From Duganella sp. CF517 (GTDB taxonomy: Bacteria; Pseudomonadota; Gammaproteobacteria; Burkholderiales; Burkholderiaceae_D): a DNA stretch of 64,000 nt. Where the stretch lies: NCBI RefSeq assembly GCF_900110275.1, contig NZ_FODC01000004.1, positions 558,001 to 622,000 of the forward strand, written 5' to 3'. The position numbers and the translations under genes are program-made. Shown here piece after piece: positions 1 to 9,409 of the stretch (positions within the stretch are counted from its first letter, which is position 1; the number at the start of each line of letters is the position of its first letter). The notes beneath the pieces were generated by a model. That model did no database searches. It saw nothing but the letters and a program-made list of their open reading frames with translations, and was not told where the DNA came from.

Positions 1-1551
1 CAGCAAAAGCGCCTGGGCTACTGGCAGGACGTGATGAAAAAACTCGACGGCGTCAAGCAGGACAAGCTGTCGGCCGAGGAGTTGATCAACTACCAGGTCT
101 ACAAAGCGCAGATCGCGGCCCTGATCGACGCGCAAAAATTCCGCGAGTATGAAAAGCCGCTCAACGCCGATACCGCCTTCTGGTCCAACATGGCCGGCGC
201 CGCGCGCAACACGCTGACCAAGGAAAAGGAATACCAGGACTACATCAAGCAGATGTCGGACGTGCCGCGCTACTTCAACGACCAGATCGTCAACATGCGG
301 GCCGGGATGGCGCGCGGCTTCACGCCGCCGAAGGTCACCCTGATCGGCCGCGACGGCTCCATCACGTCGGTGACCGAGGCCAAGACGCCGCAGGACACGG
401 TGTTCTACCTGCCGTTCAAGGCCATGCCGGCCACCATTCCGACGGCCCGGCAGGAAGAACTGCGGGCGGAGGGCGTCAAGGCGATCGAGACCTACGTGCT
501 GCCGTCGTACCGCAATCTACTCAAATTCATGCGCGACGAGTATGTGCCGAAGTCGCGCGATGACCTGGCGGCCGAGAATCTGCCGGACGGTAAGGCCTAC
601 TACCAGTCGAAGATCGTCGAATTCACCACCACCACGATGAGCGCCGACGAGATCCACCAGATCGGCGTCAGCGAGATGGCCAAGATCCGCGCCGAGATGC
701 TGGACGTGATCAAGCAGACCGGTTTCGAGGGCGACCTGCCGGCCTTCCTGCAGTTCCTGCGCACCGATTCGCGTTTCTACGCCAAGACGCCGGAGGAACT
801 GTTGATGCGTTCCGCCTGGGTGGCCAAGAAGTTCGACGCCAAGGTCGGCCAGTACTTCGGTTACCTGCCGCGCCGCCGTTTCGCCGTGATTCCGGTGCCG
901 GACGACCAGGCGCCGTTCTATACGTCGGGCCGTGGCGGTCCGGGCGTCTACCTGGTCAACACCTACAATCTGCCGTCGCGCGCGTTGTACAGCATGCCGG
1001 CGCTGACCTTGCACGAATCGGCGCCGGGCCACGCCTTCCAGATGCCGGTGGCGATGGAGCAGAAGGGCCGTCCGGCGTTCCGCAACGCGTACATCTCGGC
1101 CTATGGCGAGGGCTGGGCGCTGTATAGCGAGCGGCTGGGCGTCGAGATGGGAATGTACGAGACGCCGTACGAGGTGTTCGGCATGCTCAGTTACCAGGCC
1201 TGGAGGGCTTCGCGCCTGGTCGTCGATACCGGCATCCACAGCAAGGGCTGGACGCGCAAGCAGGCGCAGGATTATTTGAAGGCCAATACGGCGCTGTCGG
1301 AGCACGAGATCGAGACGGAAGTGGACCGCTACATTTCGTGGCCGGGCCAGGCGCTGTCGTACTACCTGGGCGAGATGAGCATCATCAACGCGCGCAAGAA
1401 GGCCGAGGCGGCGCTGGGATCGAAGTTCGATATCCGCGCCTTCCACGACACGGTGCTGCAACTGGGTTCGGTGCCGCTGCCGGTGCTGGAGGCGCGCATC
1501 GATCTGTTCATCAAGGAGGGTGGCAAGAGCCCTTATCCGAATCTGGATTAA
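1..1551 (+). CDS. DUF885 family putative metallopeptidase (5' end missing)
   Basis: The reading frame is open from the first base, so the true start lies upstream and only the C-terminal ~516 residues are seen. The fold belongs to the DUF885 family, predicted zinc-dependent hydrolases often exported in proteobacteria. The key motif is HESAPGH near nt 1012-1032, an HE-x(3)-GH variant of a metal site, followed by YGEGWALYSE, where the Glu is a likely third ligand. Substrate is unknown. The gene faces the SDR gene at 1650-2573 across a strong hairpin. Family assignment is firm; peptidase activity is inferred from the family. Confidence 0.88.
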   Translation, partial: QQKRLGYWQDVMKKLDGVKQDKLSAEELINYQVYKAQIAALIDAQKFREYEKPLNADTAFWSNMAGAARNTLTKEKEYQDYIKQMSDVPRYFNDQIVNMRAGMARGFTPPKVTLIGRDGSITSVTEAKTPQDTVFYLPFKAMPATIPTARQEELRAEGVKAIETYVLPSYRNLLKFMRDEYVPKSRDDLAAENLPDGKAYYQSKIVEFTTTTMSADEIHQIGVSEMAKIRAEMLDVIKQTGFEGDLPAFLQFLRTDSRFYAKTPEELLMRSAWVAKKFDAKVGQYFGYLPRRRFAVIPVPDDQAPFYTSGRGGPGVYLVNTYNLPSRALYSMPALTLHESAPGHAFQMPVAMEQKGRPAFRNAYISAYGEGWALYSERLGVEMGMYETPYEVFGMLSYQAWRASRLVVDTGIHSKGWTRKQAQDYLKANTALSEHEIETEVDRYISWPGQALSYYLGEMSIINARKKAEAALGSKFDIRAFHDTVLQLGSVPLPVLEARIDLFIKEGGKSPYPNLD

Positions 1552-1575
1552 GGCCCATCGTTTTTAGGTGGAACG

Positions 1576-1625
1576 CGTAATTGGCCATGCATGAGTCGCC
1601 GACGGCTCTTGCATGGCCGATTACG
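1576..1625. terminator. Long hairpin between convergent genes
   Basis: A 16-bp stem (1576-1591 pairs with 1610-1625, one G-T wobble) with an 18-nt loop lies between two converging genes. It has no clear T-run, so it may act as a bidirectional stop or as a transcript-end stabiliser. Confidence 0.5.
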
Positions 1626-1649
1626 CTACGCTGATCCGCCCCACGTGTT

Positions 1650-2573
1650 TTAGATGTCGGCGTGACGCGTGGCCGTCGCGTGATTCAACATATCCCCGGC
1701 GATCCATTCGAGCACCGATGGCCGCCGCGGCGTCCACCCCAACTGCCCGCGCGCACGCTGGCCCCGCACGCGGCTATTGGACCCCAGCCCGTACGACGCC
1801 ATCTCATACCCCCATTCCTCCCTGGCCTGCTCCAGCGGCCAATCTTGCGCCTCGCCCATGCCGAGCGCGCGTGCCATCGCCGCCGTCATATCGCGGAACG
1901 ACGCCTCGCCGTTTTCGACAAAATAGAACGCGCCGGCCTCGGTCTTTTCCAACGCCAGCAGATACAGGTCGACCACATCGTCGATGTGCACATTGGACCA
2001 GATGTTCAACCCCGGCCCGACATGGCGCACGATGCCGCTCTTGCGCGCCTGCTTGAGCAGGCGAGGCAACTGCACGCTATCGCGTGGCAGCGCGCCATGG
2101 CCGTAGATCAGCGTATTGCACAGCACCGCCGAACGTATACGCTCGCCGGCCGCCGCCAGCACCAGTTTGTCGATGGCGACGCGGGCCGCCTTGTCCGGTG
2201 TCGGTTCCGGCAACTGGTCCTCGTGGTAAATCCGGTCGGTGCCCAAACCACCCGAGGCGTCGCCGACGATGCTCGAGCCGCTGGTGTGCAGGAAGACCTT
2301 GCCCGAGCCGGACAGACCTTCGATGATCGCTTCCACCGCCGCGCGGTTGTCGCTGCTGGCCGCGTTGATGACGGCGTCCGCCGACCGCGCCTGCGCAATC
2401 AGCAAATCCCGGTCGTCGAGCGTGCCGACCACGCCGTCGACGCCGATCTTTTTGAGTTCCTCGATTTGCTCCGGTTGGCGAACCAACCCGACGACCTGGT
2501 GACCGGCCTTGACCAGCCCCGCAGCGATCGAACCGCCGATGTATCCCGCCGCGCCTGTGATGAATACCTTCAT
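1650..2573 (-). CDS. NAD(P)-dependent extended SDR / epimerase-dehydratase-like protein
   Basis: This 307-aa protein opens with a Rossmann nucleotide-binding motif (GAAGYIGG, residues ~7-14) and continues as an extended short-chain dehydrogenase/reductase, including the NVHIDDVVDLY segment typical of epimerase-like members. A canonical Tyr-x-x-x-Lys pair is not obvious; the Lys in AIDK may remain without its Tyr, so catalysis may differ from textbook SDRs. The ATG follows a GGAGG-like ribosome site on the minus strand. It is divergent from the urease operon and shares no evident role with it. Substrate is unknown. Confidence 0.85.
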   Translation of the reverse strand: MKVFITGAAGYIGGSIAAGLVKAGHQVVGLVRQPEQIEELKKIGVDGVVGTLDDRDLLIAQARSADAVINAASSDNRAAVEAIIEGLSGSGKVFLHTSGSSIVGDASGGLGTDRIYHEDQLPEPTPDKAARVAIDKLVLAAAGERIRSAVLCNTLIYGHGALPRDSVQLPRLLKQARKSGIVRHVGPGLNIWSNVHIDDVVDLYLLALEKTEAGAFYFVENGEASFRDMTAAMARALGMGEAQDWPLEQAREEWGYEMASYGLGSNSRVRGQRARGQLGWTPRRPSVLEWIAGDMLNHATATRHADI

Positions 2574-2754
2574 GTCGTCCTCCCGTCAAATTTGGATGCG
2601 TTCAGTATGGCGGGGGACGGAGAGCGCACAAAGACCTGGCGGGGCAAAGCATACTTGCGGCTGGATCAATGGTTACTTCGCCTAGGTATCGGCGGGGCAT
2701 GAACGACCGATTACAGCGTTTCGCCTAGACCCCGTACGTGATTTCGTTGTTCCT

Positions 2755-2789
2755 TGCACTAAAACGGTGCGCGCGCTCCAAGTTGGTGC
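2755..2789 (+). promoter_or_regulatory. Two tandem NtrC-type binding sites
   Basis: Site 1 (2756-2770) is GCAC-N7-GTGC, an exact match to the NtrC half-site pattern. Site 2 (2775-2789) is GCTC-N7-GTGC, one base off. Their centres are 19 bp apart, about two helical turns, and lie roughly 70-90 bp before the start predicted from the sigma-54 promoter. This is the classic enhancer layout for nitrogen-starvation control. Called by eye. Confidence 0.7.
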
Positions 2790-2828
2790 GCTAAGTGTGC
2801 GTTGCGTAGCCCGGGCCTTGCCTTCTGC

Positions 2829-2844
2829 TGGCACACCGCTTGCA
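2829..2844 (+). promoter_or_regulatory. Sigma-54 (-24/-12) promoter of the urease operon
   Basis: TGGCAC at 2829-2834 and TTGCA at 2840-2844 match the RpoN consensus, with GG and GC exactly 10 bp apart. Transcription should begin near 2855, giving a ~24-nt leader before ureD at 2879. Together with the upstream NtrC-type sites it predicts that urease is induced under nitrogen limitation. Confidence 0.8.
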
Positions 2845-2878
2845 TAGGACAGTACATTATTTATGGAACCGCCAAGTT

Positions 2879-3754
2879 ATGCCTGATTGCACCGCTCCGT
2901 CCGACCTTGCCGCCAGCGCCGCGCACGCCGCCTGGCAGGCCAGTCTCACGCTCGGATTCGCGGACGACGGCGGCACCACCCGGCTGTTCAACAATATTCA
3001 CTACGGCCCCTTGCGGGTGCAGAAGGCCCTCTACCCCGAAGACGCCAAGGTGTGCCACGCCATCGTGGTCCATCCGCCCGGCGGCGTGGTCGGCGGCGAC
3101 CAGCTGGCGATCGACATCGGCGTCGGCGACCGCGCGCACGCCTTCATCACCACTCCGGGCGCGGCAAAATGGTACAAGGCCAATGGCAAAGTCTCGCGCC
3201 AGGCCGTCCACCTGCACCTGAACGAAGGCGCGACGCTCGAATGGCTGCCACAGGAAACCATCTTCTTTGATACCGCTAACGTGGTGCTCGACCAGCACGT
3301 GGAACTGGCCGCCGGCGCCACCTTCATCGGCTGCGAGATCCTGTGCATGGGCCGCCGCGGCTCCGGCGAGGTATTCAACACCGGCACCGTCACGCAGCGC
3401 AGCAGCATCCGCCGCGACGGCAAATTGATCTGGTGGGAGCAGGGCGCGATGGTCGGCGGTCGCCTCGGCAGCCCGCTGGCGCTGAACGGCCACACCGTCT
3501 GCGCCACGCTGATCGCCGCCGGCAAAACGCTGCCGGCCGCCGTGCTGGCCGAGCTGCTGTCCCACATCCGCGCCGACATCGCCGCCGACGGCGACCACGC
3601 CTTCGGCATCACCCACACCAAGGGCGTGCTGGTGGCGCGCCATCTGGGCGACGACAGCGAAACCGCGCGCCGCCTCATGCTTACCGTGTGGCGCCGCGTG
3701 CGCCCGCATCTGCTGGAGCGCGAGGCCGTCACGCCGCGCATCTGGCAAACCTGA
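2879..3754 (+). CDS. ureD: Urease accessory protein UreD
   Basis: UreD (UreH) is the scaffold that docks UreF and UreG on the urease apoprotein while nickel and CO2 are loaded into the active site. The 291-aa product has the family core, including the VVHPPGGVVGGD segment and TPGAAKWYK. I chose the ATG at 2879; an in-frame TTG at 2840 lies inside the predicted sigma-54 -12 element and so cannot be the start. It is the first gene of the operon, with ureA 16 bp downstream. Confidence 0.95.
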   Translation: MPDCTAPSDLAASAAHAAWQASLTLGFADDGGTTRLFNNIHYGPLRVQKALYPEDAKVCHAIVVHPPGGVVGGDQLAIDIGVGDRAHAFITTPGAAKWYKANGKVSRQAVHLHLNEGATLEWLPQETIFFDTANVVLDQHVELAAGATFIGCEILCMGRRGSGEVFNTGTVTQRSSIRRDGKLIWWEQGAMVGGRLGSPLALNGHTVCATLIAAGKTLPAAVLAELLSHIRADIAADGDHAFGITHTKGVLVARHLGDDSETARRLMLTVWRRVRPHLLEREAVTPRIWQT

Positions 3755-3770
3755 TACTGGAACCCCGAAC

Positions 3771-4073
3771 ATGGATCTGACCCCAAGAGAAAAAGACAAG
3801 CTGCTGATCTTCACCGCCGGCATCGTGGCCGAGCGCCGCCTCGCGCGCGGGCTGAAACTGAATTATCCCGAAGCGATCGCGTTGATCACCTGCGCCATCA
3901 TGGAGGGCGCGCGCGACGGCAAGTCGGTGGCCCAGCTGATGGCCGACGGCACCCGAATCCTGACGCGCGACCAGGTCATGGAAGGGATTCCGGAGATGAT
4001 CCCGGACATCCAGGTGGAAGCCACCTTCCCCGACGGCAGCAAGCTGGTCACCGTGCACAACCCGATACCCTGA
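3771..4073 (+). CDS. ureA: Urease subunit gamma
   Basis: The 100-aa gamma subunit has the usual family length and opening (MDLTPREKDKLLIF) and the conserved EGARDGKSVA stretch. With UreB and UreC it forms the cytoplasmic nickel enzyme that hydrolyses urea to ammonia and carbamate. It follows ureD closely and precedes ureB by 70 bp. There are separate ureA and ureB genes, as in Klebsiella, rather than the Helicobacter-type fusion. Confidence 0.97.
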   Translation: MDLTPREKDKLLIFTAGIVAERRLARGLKLNYPEAIALITCAIMEGARDGKSVAQLMADGTRILTRDQVMEGIPEMIPDIQVEATFPDGSKLVTVHNPIP

Positions 4074-4143
4074 ACCGCATCATGAATACGCATTTACGTT
4101 TGAACCCGAAACACCCCACGACACCTTTTTCAAGGAGTTCATT

Positions 4144-4470
4144 ATGATACCCGGCGAATATCTGCTCACCGAGGGTGAGATCGGCCTCAATGAAGGCCGC
4201 GAAACCGAGAGCGTGGTGGTGACCAACCAGGGCGACCGGCCGGTGCAGGTCGGCTCGCACTTCCACTTCTTCGAGGTGAACACGGAGCTCAAGTTCGAGC
4301 GCTGGAAGGCCTACGGACGGCGCCTGAACATCGCCGCCGGCACCGCCGTGCGCTTCGAGCCGGGACAGCAGCGCACCGTCGAACTGGTGAAGCTGGGCGG
4401 GGACCAGAAGGTCTACGGTTTCACTGGAAAAGTGATGGGTAAGCTGGATACCAATCCACCGAAAAGCTAA
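4144..4470 (+). CDS. ureB: Urease subunit beta
   Basis: This 108-aa protein is the structural beta subunit of urease; it begins MIPGEYLLTEGEI and carries the GSHFHFFEVN signature. The ATG is preceded by an AAGGAG ribosome site (~4132-4137). It lies between ureA and ureC in the operon, and ureC begins 15 bp after its stop. Confidence 0.97.
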   Translation: MIPGEYLLTEGEIGLNEGRETESVVVTNQGDRPVQVGSHFHFFEVNTELKFERWKAYGRRLNIAAGTAVRFEPGQQRTVELVKLGGDQKVYGFTGKVMGKLDTNPPKS

Positions 4471-4485
4471 TAATAAAAGGCTAAC

Positions 4486-6192
<1,707 letters not shown>

Positions 6193-6198
6193 CCACTT

Positions 6199-6720
6199 AT
6201 GCTGACACTACATACCAAAATTTCACCCGCCGATCACGCGGCGGCAAACATCGCCGCGCAGCTGGTGCTGCCTTACGAACTGCGCGAGAAATGCCGCCTG
6301 CGCGCCACCCTGGACACCGGCGAGGACGTCGCCGTCTTCACCGTGCGCGGCACCGTGCTGCGCGACGGCGACCTGCTCACCGGCGAGGACAAGCGCGTGG
6401 TCAAGGTGGTCGCCGCGCCGGAACCGACCTACAAGGTCACCTGCGCCGACGCCCACAGCTTGCTGCGCTGCGCCTTCCATCTGGGTAACCGCCACACGCA
6501 GGCGCAGGTCGGCGATGGCTTCCTGCGTATTCGCGCCGACGCGGTGCTCAAGGAAATGCTGGCCGGCCTGGGCGCCAAGGTCGAGGAGGAGCAGGCCGCC
6601 TTCGAGCCGGAATCGGGCGCCTACGGCGGCGGTCACGCGCATCACGACGACGGCGGCCATCATCCGCTGGCGCCGATTCCGCTGCGCCAGAAGATCCACC
6701 GGCCCGGCGATCCGAAGTGA
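6199..6720 (+). CDS. ureE: Urease accessory nickel chaperone UreE
   Basis: UreE is the cytoplasmic metallochaperone that brings Ni(II) to the UreDFG complex. The 173-aa protein has the beta-rich N-terminal domain and a C-terminal tail rich in histidine (GGHAHHDDGGHH, residues ~141-152), which is the expected nickel-binding tail. The start lies 7 bp after the ureC stop without a strong ribosome site, which suggests coupling to ureC. Confidence 0.95.
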   Translation: MLTLHTKISPADHAAANIAAQLVLPYELREKCRLRATLDTGEDVAVFTVRGTVLRDGDLLTGEDKRVVKVVAAPEPTYKVTCADAHSLLRCAFHLGNRHTQAQVGDGFLRIRADAVLKEMLAGLGAKVEEEQAAFEPESGAYGGGHAHHDDGGHHPLAPIPLRQKIHRPGDPK

Positions 6721-6741
6721 GCCAACGGTGAGTCACTTCTG

Positions 6742-7422
6742 ATGCAGGCATCCGCGTTACTCAATCTGCTGCAATTCGCCAGTCCGGCCCTGCCGATCGG
6801 CGCGTACAGCTATTCGCAGGGGCTGGAGGCGGCGCTGGAAAACGGCATGGTCGCCAACGCCGAGCAGGCGCGCGCGTGGATACTGCGCCACCTGCACGAG
6901 GTGGTGGCGCAGTGGGAAGCGCCGGTTGCCTGGCGGCTCATGCAAGCCTGGTCGCGCCGCGACTGGGTGGCGGTGGCCGAGTGGAGCGAGCGTTTCGTCG
7001 CCTCGCGCGACAGCGCCGAATTCCGCGCCGAGACCATCCAGATGGGCTACTCGCTGACCAAGCTGGTGGCGGAACTGGGTATCGTCGACGCCGGGATGCT
7101 GGCGCACCTGCAAGGCGAGCCCGAAGTGGCGCTGCCGACCGCCTTCGCCTGCGCCGTGGCGGCGCTGGAGATCCCGCACGACGCCGCGCTGTTGGCGATG
7201 CTGTTCGCGTGGGCGGAGAACCAGGTGCTGGTGTGCGTCAAATCGGTGCCGCTGGGGCAGGTGGCCGGCCAGCGCATGCTGCTGTCGCTGCGCGGGGACA
7301 TCGAGGCGGCGGCGCGTTACGCGCAAACCGTTACCGACGACGATATGTGCAACTGGGCGCCGGGATTGTCGCTGCTGTCGATGCGGCACGAGGTCCAGTA
7401 CAGCCGTCTTTACAGATCATAA
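6742..7422 (+). CDS. ureF: Urease accessory protein UreF
   Basis: UreF is the all-helical protein that binds UreD and gates UreG in the activation complex. The 226-aa product has the SPALPIGAYSYSQGLE opening diagnostic of the family and ends in the usual hydrophilic tail. It lies 21 bp after ureE and 20 bp before ureG. Confidence 0.95.
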   Translation: MQASALLNLLQFASPALPIGAYSYSQGLEAALENGMVANAEQARAWILRHLHEVVAQWEAPVAWRLMQAWSRRDWVAVAEWSERFVASRDSAEFRAETIQMGYSLTKLVAELGIVDAGMLAHLQGEPEVALPTAFACAVAALEIPHDAALLAMLFAWAENQVLVCVKSVPLGQVAGQRMLLSLRGDIEAAARYAQTVTDDDMCNWAPGLSLLSMRHEVQYSRLYRS

Positions 7423-7442
7423 CCATAAACTATATAAACCAT

Positions 7443-8072
7443 ATGAATACTTCCAATCCTTTACGCGTCGGCATCGGTGGTCCGGTGGGCTCGGGCAAAA
7501 CCGCGCTGTGCGAAATGCTCTGCAAAGGCATGCGCGACCAGTACGACATGGCCGTCATCACCAACGACATCTACACCAAGGAAGACATGGAGATCCTGCT
7601 GCGCGCGGACGCGCTGCCGGCCGAGCGCCTGATGGGCGTGGAGACCGGCGGGTGCCCGCACACGGCGATCCGCGAGGATGCCTCGATCAATCTGGAGGCG
7701 ATCGCCCGCATGCAGGCCGATTTTCCGAATCTGGATCTGATACTGGTGGAATCCGGCGGCGACAACCTGGCCGCGACGTTTAGTCCGGAGCTGTCGGATT
7801 TGACGATCTACGTGATCGACGTCGCCGGTGGCGAGAAGATTCCGCGCAAGGGTGGTCCCGGCATCACGCGCTCCGATCTGCTGATCATCAACAAGACCGA
7901 CCTGGCGCCGCACGTGGGCGCGGACCTGGATGTGATGGCGCGCGACGCCAAGCAGCAGCGCGGCGCGCGCCCGTTCATCTTCACCAATCTGCGCAGCGGC
8001 GACGGCGTGGCAGCCGTCATCGATTTCATCCGCGAACAAGGATTGTTGGGACAAACCCCGCACGCCGCCTGA
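7443..8072 (+). CDS. ureG: Urease accessory GTPase UreG
   Basis: UreG is a SIMIBI-class GTPase that powers nickel insertion. The 209-aa protein has the P-loop GPVGSGKT (residues 13-20), the metal-binding Cys-Pro-His motif in TGGCPH, and NKTD for guanine recognition. The ATG at 7443 gives the normal family length; the same frame is open much further upstream, through ureF, but that part is not UreG. Confidence 0.97.
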   Translation: MNTSNPLRVGIGGPVGSGKTALCEMLCKGMRDQYDMAVITNDIYTKEDMEILLRADALPAERLMGVETGGCPHTAIREDASINLEAIARMQADFPNLDLILVESGGDNLAATFSPELSDLTIYVIDVAGGEKIPRKGGPGITRSDLLIINKTDLAPHVGADLDVMARDAKQQRGARPFIFTNLRSGDGVAAVIDFIREQGLLGQTPHAA

Positions 8073-8101
8073 TCACAATGCATACCCCTAATGGAAATCA
8101 A

Positions 8102-8656
8102 ATGGTGAACAAATCCGCAATCGCAATCGTGCTGGCGCTGGCCAGCAGCGCCGCCACCGCCCACCCGCAAGCGGGCGGCGCCCATGCCCATGACTTCATC
8201 AGCGGCTTCGCCCACCCCTTCACCGGCCTCGATCACTTGCTGGCGATGCTCGCCGTCGGCATCTGGAGCGTGCGCCAGTCGAACGCCAAATGGCTGCCGG
8301 CCACCTTCATCGGCATGGTGTTGGTCGGCGTGCTGACCGGCGTGGCCGGGCTGACGATCCCCGGCCTGGAAACCGGCATCGCGGTGACGGTGGCGACGAT
8401 GGGCGTGTTGATCGCGGTGGCGGCGCGCCTGCCGGCGGCGGCTGGCTTGGCGATGGTGGGCGTGTTCGCCGTCCTGCACGGCAACGCGCACGGCCACGAA
8501 CTGCCGGCGGCGGCCAGCGCCTTCGGCCTGTTGCTGGCGAGCGCGGTGCTGGTGTACGGCGGCCGGACGCTGGGCCGCGTCAGCCCCGCTTTGGCGGTGA
8601 AGGTCTCCGGCGCGGCGATCGCCGCCACCGGCGTGATGCTGGCGGCGACGGTCTGA
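8102..8656 (+). CDS. ureJ: HupE/UreJ family membrane protein, probable nickel permease
   Basis: This ~184-aa protein has an N-terminal signal sequence and about six hydrophobic segments. It carries the HPFTGLDHLLAM motif of HupE/UreJ proteins, which supply nickel to hydrogenase or urease. The His-rich HAHDF region after the signal peptide also fits metal handling. I prefer the ATG at 8102 over one at 8078 because it begins directly with the signal sequence. It is the last gene of the urease operon, which supports the nickel role. Confidence 0.88.
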   Translation: MVNKSAIAIVLALASSAATAHPQAGGAHAHDFISGFAHPFTGLDHLLAMLAVGIWSVRQSNAKWLPATFIGMVLVGVLTGVAGLTIPGLETGIAVTVATMGVLIAVAARLPAAAGLAMVGVFAVLHGNAHGHELPAAASAFGLLLASAVLVYGGRTLGRVSPALAVKVSGAAIAATGVMLAATV

Positions 8657-8669
8657 ACCACGGTCCCGG

Positions 8670-9299
8670 TTACTCGCGCGGCTCGGCGCGGCGCTCGGCC
8701 AGCACGATCGGCGCCGCGTTTTGCGGGTACAGACCCTTGTGGCCGTCGAAGCCCTTGCGGATGGCGGCCATGTCGGTTTCCTGGTCGCCGGTCAGGACAA
8801 CATGGTCGACCATGCCCAGCGTCTTGCTCGCGTAATCGAAATACACCAGCACCAGCGGCACCTTGGCCTCCAGCGCCAGATGGTAAAAACCGCTTTTCCA
8901 GTTGGGGCGATAGGCGCGCGTGCCCTCGGGCGTGATGCCCATCCAGTAAAAGTCGGCCGCGTTCATGCGCACCGCCTGCGTCTTGATGGTGCCGCTCGGC
9001 GTGCCGCGTTCGACCGGTTCGCCGCCTATCGCGCGCAGCCATTTGCCCAGCACCGGCGTCTTGAACAGCGTATCCTTGGCCAGGAAGCGCAGCGGCAGGT
9101 CCAGCGCCCATTTGCACAGTAGCCCGATCGGAAAGTCCCAGTTCGACGTGTGCGGATAGATCACCATGATGCCGCGCGGCCCGGGCAGGGGCCGGAACAG
9201 CACGCGCCAGCCGACCAGCTGCAGGACGCGCAACGACAGGCGCTGCGCCATGGTCGGCAACGCGGCCGGTTTCAGTTCAAACTCGCTCATGCTTCCCAC
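8670..9299 (-). CDS. Lysophospholipid acyltransferase family protein (PlsC-like)
   Basis: The 209-aa protein has the acyltransferase H-x4-D motif in PHTSNWDF (~residues 48-55) and the partner motif GITPEGTRA, both diagnostic of the PlsC/LPLAT family that acylates glycerophospholipids or related acceptors at the inner membrane. It is shorter than housekeeping PlsC and the acceptor is unknown. It is convergent with ureJ (14-bp gap) and lies 110 bp downstream of the receptor gene on the same strand. Confidence 0.85.
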   Translation of the reverse strand: MGSMSEFELKPAALPTMAQRLSLRVLQLVGWRVLFRPLPGPRGIMVIYPHTSNWDFPIGLLCKWALDLPLRFLAKDTLFKTPVLGKWLRAIGGEPVERGTPSGTIKTQAVRMNAADFYWMGITPEGTRAYRPNWKSGFYHLALEAKVPLVLVYFDYASKTLGMVDHVVLTGDQETDMAAIRKGFDGHKGLYPQNAAPIVLAERRAEPRE

Positions 9300-9409
9300 C
9301 CTGTCCTTGTTTTATATTTTTGTCACTCTTGACAGGTTGGTATGGACCTGGTCAAAAACCGCGCACGCATTCTATATTGGCGATCCCGACGGGGCAAGCG
9401 CTTCCGACC

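Noticed and set aside
2840..2878. Upstream TTG start for ureD
   Set aside because: The TTG overlaps the -12 element of the sigma-54 promoter, so it would lie before the transcript start.
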